NCBI GenBank assembly: GCA_963933055.1
Contig: CAWVSY010000035.1
Span: 1 to 37,598 of the forward strand
DNA length: 37,598 bases
Direction of reading: 5' to 3'
Origin: Oleispira sp963933055
GTDB lineage: Bacteria > Pseudomonadota > Gammaproteobacteria > Pseudomonadales > Oceanobacteraceae
This document shows, piece after piece, positions 16,839 to 24,340 of the stretch; the stretch's first letter is position 1, and every line of letters starts with the position of its first letter. A model generated the notes under the pieces. The model did no database searches. It had not been told where the DNA came from and was given only the letters and a program-made list of their open reading frames with translations. The translations under genes and the position numbers were made by a program.

Positions 16839-17567
16839 ATGCTGTTGATTTTTCGTTATTTCTTATTGGCGTGCCACTTTGTGATCAGTTCACTGGTTGG
16901 TTTTGCTATTATCATTTTCAGACCGTTCCATCATAGTAATAGCCGAATATTGGCACAAATATATTCTCAGATTGGTCGTCGCATCATTGGCGTGAACATT
17001 GAGCATCATAATGCCGACATTATGAAAAACCACGAAGCTTGTGTGGTTGTTGCCAATCACCAAAGTAATTGGGATTTGTTTATTGTCGGCTCGATTGTTC
17101 CTAAAAAGATGGTAAGTCTAGGCAAAAAAAGTTTGAAATGGTTGCCGTTTTTTGGCCAAGTTTATTGGTTAGGCGGTAATATTTTAGTTGATCGTGGAAA
17201 CCGCAAAAAAGCGATGGAAGCGATGGAAATAACGAAAACAGCCTTAACGACAAAAGATACCTCGATTTGGTTTTTTGCAGAAGGAACCCGCAATCATGGT
17301 AAAAATATGCTGCCGTTCAAAAAAGGTGCCTTTGTAACCGCGGTGAATGCGGGTGTTCCTATTTTGCCCGTATGCACTAGCAGCTATCTAGAGGGCTTTG
17401 ATCTTGCTAATCTTGATAACGGCACAGCTCACATTAAAGTGCTAGAGCCTATTGAAACTAAAGGCCTCACCCTAGACGATGTTGATCAGTTAATGCTTGA
17501 TATTCACTTAGCAATGATGGACGGTATTCAAGAAATGGATCAAAAATCACGTCAGTCGCGAGCTTAG
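16839..17567 (+). CDS. plsC: 1-acyl-sn-glycerol-3-phosphate acyltransferase
   Basis: The 242-residue membrane acyltransferase has an N-terminal hydrophobic helix, the HxxxxD motif in ANHQSNWDLF, and the FAEGTRNHGKN and VPILPV motifs of the PlsC family. It makes phosphatidic acid from lysophosphatidic acid. GAGG lies about 10 bp upstream of the ATG. The 270 bp before it is AT-rich with no gene. pdxH follows 16 bp later and is probably co-transcribed. Confidence 0.92.
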   Translation: MLLIFRYFLLACHFVISSLVGFAIIIFRPFHHSNSRILAQIYSQIGRRIIGVNIEHHNADIMKNHEACVVVANHQSNWDLFIVGSIVPKKMVSLGKKSLKWLPFFGQVYWLGGNILVDRGNRKKAMEAMEITKTALTTKDTSIWFFAEGTRNHGKNMLPFKKGAFVTAVNAGVPILPVCTSSYLEGFDLANLDNGTAHIKVLEPIETKGLTLDDVDQLMLDIHLAMMDGIQEMDQKSRQSRA

Positions 17568-17583
17568 TAGGTAGTAGAATACA

Positions 17584-18222
17584 ATGGATATTGAACACAT
17601 ACGCAGAGAATACATGCGAGCTGGCTTAAAGCGCAGCGAGTTAAATGTCGACCCTATGGTGCAGTTTGAACAATGGTTATCTGTGGCTACTCAAACCCCT
17701 ATGACTGACCCTACAGCGATGAGTGTGGCAACGGTAGGGGAAAATGGTATGCCTTCATTGCGCACGGTATTATTAAAATATTTTAATGAAAAAGGTTTTG
17801 TATTTTTTACTAATCTTGATAGCCGTAAAGCGCGTGAGCTCAAGCAAAACAATAAAATTGCTTTGTTATTTCCTTGGGTGCACCTTGAACGACAAGTGAT
17901 TGTGACAGGTGAAGTTGAGTTTATTTCAACAGCAGAATCAATGAAATACTTTTTGAGCCGTCCTAAAGATAGCCAAATAGCCGCACTGGCTTCACGCCAA
18001 AGTCGTCCAATTAATTCTCGTGCATTATTAGAAGAGAAATTTCTTCAAATAAAAAACAAATTTAAACATGGCGATATCAGCTTACCTTCATTTTGGGGCG
18101 GAGTACGCATTAAACCAGTACAAATCGAGTTTTGGCAAGGCCGAGAGAACCGCTTGCACGACCGTTTTATGTACACCAAAAATGATAACGGTGAGTGGAC
18201 GGTAGAACGTTTAGCGCCTTAG
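17584..18222 (+). CDS. pdxH: Pyridoxamine 5'-phosphate oxidase
   Basis: The 212-residue FMN enzyme oxidises PNP or PMP to pyridoxal 5'-phosphate. Diagnostic segments are AMSVATVGENGMPSLRTVLL, FTNLDSRKARELKQN, the S-RQSRPI loop and the C-terminal EFWQGRENRLHDRF with W-xx-ERLAP at the end. Length is standard. Confidence 0.95.
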   Translation: MDIEHIRREYMRAGLKRSELNVDPMVQFEQWLSVATQTPMTDPTAMSVATVGENGMPSLRTVLLKYFNEKGFVFFTNLDSRKARELKQNNKIALLFPWVHLERQVIVTGEVEFISTAESMKYFLSRPKDSQIAALASRQSRPINSRALLEEKFLQIKNKFKHGDISLPSFWGGVRIKPVQIEFWQGRENRLHDRFMYTKNDNGEWTVERLAP

Positions 18223-18333
18223 TCGACTCTCTGATTCACCAGAATGACCGATTAATCGTCTTTTTGGTGGATAGTTCGGTATACTGTCTTATCCGAACGA
18301 TGAAAATTCACTTTATACAAGGAGCACCTTGTA

Positions 18334-18603
18334 GTGCAGAATAAAATAACCCTTATAGTCGATTACATAAACGAAGTGAAAACTCGCTGTACATTCAATG
18401 CTGCGGCTGATGCTTTAGGTATTACGCCACAAGCACTTAAAAAAGAATTGGGTGAAGCGCGTCCAGAAGTATCTTGGTTTGTTAGCCCAACGTCAGGCGA
18501 GCCTATGCGCTATTCCGATGAAGAGAAGCATCCAGAGCTTTACCGTACAACGCGTATTATTACGTCTGCAAAAGTCTTAAAGCGTAATCTAGATTTATCT
18601 TAG
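18334..18603 (+). CDS. Small conserved-looking protein with HTH-like segment
   Basis: The 89-residue protein starts at GTG with a strong AAGGAG about 10 bp upstream. The segment CTFNAAADALGITPQALKKE resembles a helix-turn-helix. The rest is charged with no membrane segment. I do not recognise a family. It lies between pdxH and the amidotransferase, in the same direction. Confidence 0.7.
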   Translation: MQNKITLIVDYINEVKTRCTFNAAADALGITPQALKKELGEARPEVSWFVSPTSGEPMRYSDEEKHPELYRTTRIITSAKVLKRNLDLS

Positions 18604-18685
18604 CGTTACCTCCGCTAGCCGGTCATTCAAATATTCACATTTAATAATTCGTTAAACATGCTGTCTTATTATTTTAGGAACCCTC

Positions 18686-19459
18686 ATGTGTGAGCTGCTT
18701 GGCATGAGTGCCAATACCCCGACTGATTTATGTTTTAGCTTTACCGGTTTAACCCAACGTGGTGGCAATACGGGCCCTCATAGTGATGGCTGGGGGATTG
18801 CTTTTTATGAAGGGAAGGGGATTCGTAGCTTTCATGATGCTAGCGCGAGTGCTAAATCGAAAATCGCCAATATGGTTCAAAGCCATCCGATTAAAAGTGA
18901 AATAGCACTGTGCCATATTCGCCAAGCCAATGTCGGCGACGTATGCTTAGCCAATACACACCCCTTTATTCGTGAATTATGGGGACAGAATTGGGTATTT
19001 GCACATAACGGCCAAATTAAAGATTTTGTCCGCCGTGATGGCATATACGAACCGATTGGTGATACCGATAGTGAAAATATTTTCTGCGATTTGATGAACC
19101 AAGTTCGTCAGAATTTGACTCGCGATGCGCTGGCCGATCAATTGGCAGATTGCTTGGTCGTATTGGCGCGAGCATATGCTCAGCAGGGCGTATTTAATTG
19201 CTTGTTGAGTAATGGTGATTGGTTATTTACTTTTTGCAGTACTAAATTAGCGTGTATTACTCGACGCGCACCTTTTGGGCCTGCCTGCTTAACCGATGCT
19301 GATGTCAGTATCGACTTTGCCGCCGAAACAACCAATAACGATGTTGTTAGTATTATTGCAACGCAACCTCTGACCTCGGATGAGGCTTGGGAAGTTTACC
19401 AGCCTGGTGAGTGGCGCCTTTGGCAATCTGGTGAAGTGATTGCTAGCGGAAATGTATAG
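18686..19459 (+). CDS. Class II glutamine amidotransferase (YafJ-like)
   Basis: The 257-residue protein begins MCELLGMSANTPTDL, so Cys2 becomes the N-terminal nucleophile after methionine removal. GNTGPHSDGWGIAFYEG, LCHIRQANVG and FAHNGQIKDF are the typical Ntn-hydrolase glutaminase motifs of the YafJ/EgtC-like family. It releases ammonia from glutamine for an unknown acceptor. It is convergent with the response-regulator gene, with 6 bp between. Confidence 0.88.
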   Translation: MCELLGMSANTPTDLCFSFTGLTQRGGNTGPHSDGWGIAFYEGKGIRSFHDASASAKSKIANMVQSHPIKSEIALCHIRQANVGDVCLANTHPFIRELWGQNWVFAHNGQIKDFVRRDGIYEPIGDTDSENIFCDLMNQVRQNLTRDALADQLADCLVVLARAYAQQGVFNCLLSNGDWLFTFCSTKLACITRRAPFGPACLTDADVSIDFAAETTNNDVVSIIATQPLTSDEAWEVYQPGEWRLWQSGEVIASGNV

Positions 19460-19465
19460 CGTTCT

Positions 19466-20626
19466 TTAGTCATCCTCAGCTTCAACCTCAGACGCTTTTA
19501 AGATACTAATTGGCTTGCTGATTTTCTGGTTCTTAGTATAAAGTTTTATTCTGACCAATAGTGCTTCAGTAAGCTCAGTGCCTTTGGCCAAAAGCGTGGA
19601 ATGGTTATCGGTCACCATATCTTCAAGTAGTACCATTCCTGGTAATAAATTATTAACATTGACGGTGCTTACATTGTCTTCATTATTGACCTTTAAACTG
19701 CACAGTTGATCGACTAGCTCTGGGCGAAACGAGTCATCATGTTTAAGCAGCTCAATGGCGGACTTGTTATTGTGTCCAGACTCAAGCAGTTTATCGAACT
19801 CTAAGGCAATTTTTAATAAATCGGCACCGCGTAAAATTCTCCCCTCAATCGCGCCGTTATCACTATGAATGAGATGATTAACCTTGTCTGATAATCGAAC
19901 CATTTCGGCAATATTTTCTAAACGTGGAATATGGTTAATTAATTTACTACTGATTAATGGCACATCTTGTAGGGTGATTTTTTCATGAGCGGTTAACTCA
20001 CAATTCGGTTGCAATACTTTTTGAATTAAATCTTCGGGCAGCGTGAGGTAGCCTAAACTATAAAGCATGCCTGCCACTTCAAAATCCCAGGTATCAACCT
20101 CGCCAATCTCTTTTGCCATGTGACGAATATAAAATTTTATTCTGTTGAAGTTACTGAATACATTCGGCTTTACGATAGCGAGTAATTCACTTAACAGTTC
20201 AATAGATCCTTTCACGGTATTTTGTAATAAGTCTTTCTCACTATTAATTAAGCGATATTGGCGAATTGCGCTCTTTAAAGTATCTTGCAATACTTCTTGC
20301 GGGCAAGGCTTGCTTAAAAAACTGAATATTTGACCTTTGTTGATTGCAGAAATTGCGGAATCTAAATCGGTTTGACCGGTTAATAATATTCTAATGCTAT
20401 TGGGGGACTTCCTTCTTGCTTTCTCAAGAAATTCTGCACCATCCATAATAGGCATTCGCATATCGGATACGATCACGGCAAATTCACTTTCACTATCGAT
20501 TAAATCCAGAGCTTCTTGGCCGCTGGTTGCTGTTGATATGTTGGCCTTTTTTCTAAATTGTCGTTTAAAAGAACTTAGAATGTCGGACTCGTCATCAACA
20601 AATAATATTTTTTCTGGAATGCTCAC
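19466..20626 (-). CDS. Response regulator with degenerate HD-GYP domain
   Basis: The 386-residue protein has a CheY-like receiver (about 1-120) with the acidic pocket DDE at 11-13, phospho-acceptor Asp55 in VSDMRMP, and Lys106. The second domain (about 150-310) follows the HD-GYP layout, but the HD pair is replaced by YS (189-190, MLYSLGYLTLPED) and no HHER or GYP motif is found. It is therefore probably a non-catalytic binding domain. A C-terminal segment with LLPGMVLLEDM resembles the tail of such regulators. The start is GTG, overlapping the kinase stop (GTGA), so the pair is translationally coupled. Confidence 0.85.
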   Translation of the reverse strand: MSIPEKILFVDDESDILSSFKRQFRKKANISTATSGQEALDLIDSESEFAVIVSDMRMPIMDGAEFLEKARRKSPNSIRILLTGQTDLDSAISAINKGQIFSFLSKPCPQEVLQDTLKSAIRQYRLINSEKDLLQNTVKGSIELLSELLAIVKPNVFSNFNRIKFYIRHMAKEIGEVDTWDFEVAGMLYSLGYLTLPEDLIQKVLQPNCELTAHEKITLQDVPLISSKLINHIPRLENIAEMVRLSDKVNHLIHSDNGAIEGRILRGADLLKIALEFDKLLESGHNNKSAIELLKHDDSFRPELVDQLCSLKVNNEDNVSTVNVNNLLPGMVLLEDMVTDNHSTLLAKGTELTEALLVRIKLYTKNQKISKPISILKASEVEAEDD

Positions 20627-22746
20627 GATCTTATCCCTGTAGTTATTTCTGGATCTTTATAAGGTAATTGTAGAATAAAGGTGGTGCCTTCGCCTGGAAC
20701 AGTTTCGAAATACAAGTCGCCGTTATGGCGTTCTTTTATGATTCTATAAGAAAGTGAAAGGCCTTGGCCTGTGCCTTTTCCTACATCTTTTGTGGTAAAA
20801 AATGGGTCAAATATTTTTTCTTGAATCGCCAAAGGAATACCGCCGCCATTATCACTTATTCGTATTTCAGCAAAATCATCTTTGTTTAGGGTTTGTATTT
20901 TAATCATGCCTTTCTCGATCGCTTTATCTTTTTCCATTCGATCTTTAATAGCATCAGCCGCGTTAACAATGAGATTTAATATAACTTCATTAAAAGGGCC
21001 TGGGTGGCACATAACTTCGGGCAGGTTAGGATCTAGAACAACATCAATATCAGAATGATACTTCCAAGTATGTTTGGAGATTATGATGGTACTTTGAATA
21101 CTATTATTTAAGTCGGTAGCGACCTTCTTATCTGAATTAGGATGAGAGTACTCTTTCATTGCTTTCACAATACCGCAGACTCTGCTGACGCCTTCGGTGG
21201 TTTGATTAAAGGCGAGAGGAAGCTCTTCGCTAAGGTATTCAAAGTCGGCTTCTTCAAAAATATCAGCCAGCACTTGTTCGTTTAACGTTTTATTTAAGAG
21301 ACACTCTTTGATTGTTTTCACGGCTTTTGCAGTATCGGTAAAAGAATCTTTTAAAAAATTCAAGTTGTCACTGATGTATTGCATCGGAGTATTAATCTCA
21401 TGGGCGATGCCCGCCGATAATTGGCCGATTGATTCTAAATACATCGACTGCTGATGGCTTTTTTCGAGATGTTTCTTTTCCGTAATATCATCCAGTAATA
21501 GTAAATGGCCGGTAAAAGAACCGTTTGCTTCTTTGAATGGCGTAATGGCAACTGAGAGAATACGATCTTCTTCTGTATCGGCTCTTTTATAAATAAAATC
21601 AAAGCGTTCAGAGGTGATGTTTTTATTTGAACTCTCGTATAGCTTAGATATTAATGTAGGCCAGTCACACTTTATGTTTAAGTCAAACAGCCTCGCGCCG
21701 ATGGCTTTATCACTATTAATGTCAAAGTATGTTTCCGCTTGATGATTCCAGTGAGTCACTAAATCATATTTGTCGATACCAATAGCCGCAGAGCTCATCT
21801 CATGAATAAGGCGAACGTTCTGCTGGTGTATTTGTTCAAAGTGTTCTCTTTCTTGAGCTAACAAAAGTATCTCGGAAAGTGTTGCCGACATATCTTTATA
21901 GTAGTGGTGTTCTTCGGCAGGATGAACAATGCCGTATTCAGTTTCAATTTTAAGAAAGGCAAAAATTGAATTTTTATTCCTTAAAGGAATAGAAAATTGA
22001 TGTCTGTTTTCATTTCTTACTTTTAGGTAATGAAAGTCTTCTTGAAAATCACTCGAAGATTTTAATCTGTAGATTGTTTTTTGATAGTCAAAAACAACGT
22101 CTTCGCAATCCTCAATTCCAGAGTGGGCGATGCAATCTATTTTATCTTCATGGAGGGTATAGATACTGGCGGAGCTGTTGCTGAAATGTGAGTTTTTGGC
22201 ATTGATGGCTTGGCACGCTGATTGGGCGACCTTGATAAGGCTTTTTTTATCTAATAGTAATTTTAATAATTTATTGCTGATAAGCTTTCGTTGATTAGAA
22301 GTATGAAATAAATGGTAATTTTTTGAGCGTTGAATCGCCGAGGTAACGACGCGCAATAATATTGCTGGCGTGATGATGTTTATGTCTAAAATATCGTCAA
22401 GACCAATGTAAGCATAGCTTTCTAAATCCACAGTCGCATCGCTACTCCATGTTGTACTGTCAGAGATGGCAAGAATAGGCGCGAAAGAATAAATGCTTCT
22501 TAATTGGATGCAGTCTTCTTTATAATTGTGAAGATTAATGGATGAAATATTAACAATCACAATGTCCATGGTGAAACGACTAATGGTTGCAACGGTATCG
22601 CGAAAATTATCGTGTTCATGAAGCGATAATTTGATGTGCTGATTTTTTGCAGTCGATAGTGGAGAATCATTAATATGATTGAGTGCGCTAATAATCTTAG
22701 CCCTAGAGGCGGGATTATTATCTAGGATCATTATATCAATGTTCAT
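20623..22746 (-). CDS. Sensor histidine kinase with pseudo-receiver, GAF-like and PAS domains
   Basis: The 707-residue soluble-looking kinase has no clear membrane helix. Residues 1-130 resemble a receiver, but the phospho-Asp position is Asn66 (VIVNIS). Residues about 155-300 look GAF-like, and 310-425 PAS-like. HisKA carries His449 in QLSAGIAHEINTPMQY. The HATPase domain (about 580-697) has NLIVNAADAI, DNGGGIP, DPFFTTKDVGKGTG and GEGTTF. It phosphorylates, by inference, the response regulator encoded immediately downstream with a 4-bp overlap. The signal is unknown. Confidence 0.9.
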   Translation of the reverse strand: MNIDIMILDNNPASRAKIISALNHINDSPLSTAKNQHIKLSLHEHDNFRDTVATISRFTMDIVIVNISSINLHNYKEDCIQLRSIYSFAPILAISDSTTWSSDATVDLESYAYIGLDDILDINIITPAILLRVVTSAIQRSKNYHLFHTSNQRKLISNKLLKLLLDKKSLIKVAQSACQAINAKNSHFSNSSASIYTLHEDKIDCIAHSGIEDCEDVVFDYQKTIYRLKSSSDFQEDFHYLKVRNENRHQFSIPLRNKNSIFAFLKIETEYGIVHPAEEHHYYKDMSATLSEILLLAQEREHFEQIHQQNVRLIHEMSSAAIGIDKYDLVTHWNHQAETYFDINSDKAIGARLFDLNIKCDWPTLISKLYESSNKNITSERFDFIYKRADTEEDRILSVAITPFKEANGSFTGHLLLLDDITEKKHLEKSHQQSMYLESIGQLSAGIAHEINTPMQYISDNLNFLKDSFTDTAKAVKTIKECLLNKTLNEQVLADIFEEADFEYLSEELPLAFNQTTEGVSRVCGIVKAMKEYSHPNSDKKVATDLNNSIQSTIIISKHTWKYHSDIDVVLDPNLPEVMCHPGPFNEVILNLIVNAADAIKDRMEKDKAIEKGMIKIQTLNKDDFAEIRISDNGGGIPLAIQEKIFDPFFTTKDVGKGTGQGLSLSYRIIKERHNGDLYFETVPGEGTTFILQLPYKDPEITTGIRS

Positions 22747-22820
22747 TTAATAGCGGTCCAGGTGTCTAACTCAATATTTAAAGGTTAGTCTAAAGATGGC
22801 TTACTTCAACGCTAGATTGG

Positions 22821-24041
22821 ATGATTTGTATGTTTAAGTGGTGGGTATTATTAACCCTGTATTTGACTCAAGGTTTACCTCATGGTTTTTTTGGACAAGC
22901 GCTGCCGACATTGTTACGTCAGCAGGGAATGAGTTTAGAAGCCATCGGCTTGATGTCTTTAGTCTCTTTACCTTGGGTATTAAAGTTCTTATGGGCGCCT
23001 CTATTAGATCATTACCAGCCACTAAAGTGCCTGACGGGTGGGCGTATTGATGGTCATATTCGTAAAACATGGATTATTACGGCGAATGCTATTGCTGCTC
23101 TTGTGCTCATTTTTATCGCATCAATACCTCTAGAATTTTGGATCAATAAAGCAGCACTTGGGTTAGCGTGTGCGCTGATTGTATTAACGGTATTTGTGGT
23201 TACTCAAGACATTGCGACCGATGCACTCGCGGTAGAAAACATTCCTGCTCACCAGCGTGGCTTAGGTAATAGCCTGCAAGTTTCTGGGTATCGTATCGGC
23301 ATGATTCTGGGGGGCGGTGTCTTGTTAGCTGTTTTCTCACAATTGGGCTGGCAGGGTACGTTGTGGGCGCTTTCAGGCTTAATGTTATTAGGATTGCTGC
23401 CTTTATGGTTTTGGCAGCCCGCGGTGGTGAACGTTGATAAGCAACCGGTTTTCAAACACTGGCTAGGTTTCTTTAAGTTATCCGGCGCTGGCCTTTGGTT
23501 ATTGCTACTGCTGACCTACAAGGTAGGGGATGCGTTTGGCACCGTGATGATTCGACCACAGCTTGTTGATTTGGGGGTGACTTTAGCCGAGTTTGCCGAG
23601 CTGCTGGGTATTTGGGGAACGATTGCAGGTTTAATCGGTGCGCTATTGGGAGGCTTGTTATTGAAGGTATTGCCTCGCATGTCAGCCTTGCTGTTATTTG
23701 TATGCTTAGAAGGTATTGCTATTGCGAGCTACTCTCTTGTGACCTCATTAGACTGGCCGTTGATTTATACCTTGGTCGTTACGGAACACATTACTGGAGG
23801 AATGGCGACGGTGGCCCTATTTACCATAATGATGGATCGTTGCCGCGAAGGCAGTGCGGGTTCTGATTATGCATTGCAGTCTTGCTTGGTAGTATTATCA
23901 ACCTTAGTCGCGACAAGTTTAGCGGGATTTTCTGCCGCAAATTTTGGTTATGTCGCCCATTATTATTTAGCTGCGGTATTATGTGTTATTGGCTGTTTAT
24001 GTTTAGTGCTAAATAGAAATAATATCGTGAAAGAAACGTAG
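22821..24041 (+). CDS. MFS transporter, AmpG/RhtX-like
   Basis: The 406-residue protein has about 12 membrane segments. LTQGLPHGFFGQALPTLLRQ and LPWVLKFLWAPLLDHY are typical of the AmpG/RhtX-FptX branch of MFS transporters (muropeptide or siderophore uptake). The substrate cannot be chosen from sequence. Starts at 22821 and 22830 (MFKWW) are both possible. tusA follows 12 bp later on the same strand. Confidence 0.85.
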   Translation: MICMFKWWVLLTLYLTQGLPHGFFGQALPTLLRQQGMSLEAIGLMSLVSLPWVLKFLWAPLLDHYQPLKCLTGGRIDGHIRKTWIITANAIAALVLIFIASIPLEFWINKAALGLACALIVLTVFVVTQDIATDALAVENIPAHQRGLGNSLQVSGYRIGMILGGGVLLAVFSQLGWQGTLWALSGLMLLGLLPLWFWQPAVVNVDKQPVFKHWLGFFKLSGAGLWLLLLLTYKVGDAFGTVMIRPQLVDLGVTLAEFAELLGIWGTIAGLIGALLGGLLLKVLPRMSALLLFVCLEGIAIASYSLVTSLDWPLIYTLVVTEHITGGMATVALFTIMMDRCREGSAGSDYALQSCLVVLSTLVATSLAGFSAANFGYVAHYYLAAVLCVIGCLCLVLNRNNIVKET

Positions 24042-24053
24042 GTAAATCGACGT

Positions 24054-24293
24054 ATGTCAGAAATAGAGTTTGAACACCAGATGGATGCAAAAGGCCTTTT
24101 TTGCCCAGAGCCTGTAATGATGCTGCATGATGAAATACGCAAGGTCGCGGTTGGAGAGCGTATTGAAATTCAGGCGACAGATCCTTCGACAGCGAGAGAT
24201 TTTATTAAGTTTTGCAGCTTTTTAGGCCATGAATTGGTATTAAATGAAGAGCGCGAAGGGGTGTTTTTTTACGTGATTAAAAAAACCAGTTAA
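24054..24293 (+). CDS. tusA: Sulfurtransferase TusA-like protein
   Basis: The 79-residue protein has the TusA core DAKGLFCPEPVMMLHD, with the sulfur-carrying cysteine in the CPEP motif. IQATDPSTARDFIKFC follows. TusA-family proteins relay sulfur for tRNA thiolation and related pathways. It is distinct from ttcA in this window. A strong hairpin follows at 24297. Confidence 0.9.
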   Translation: MSEIEFEHQMDAKGLFCPEPVMMLHDEIRKVAVGERIEIQATDPSTARDFIKFCSFLGHELVLNEEREGVFFYVIKKTS

Positions 24294-24296
24294 GAC

Positions 24297-24335
24297 ATTA
24301 GCGCCGATACCTATTACTTGGGTATCGGCGCTAAT
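24297..24335. terminator. Bidirectional hairpin between tusA and the DUF349 gene
   Basis: The 15-bp arms ATTAGCGCCGATACC and GGTATCGGCGCTAAT are perfectly complementary around a 9-base loop. It sits between two convergent genes, where it can stop transcription from both sides. Confidence 0.8.
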
Positions 24336-24340
24336 AATCG

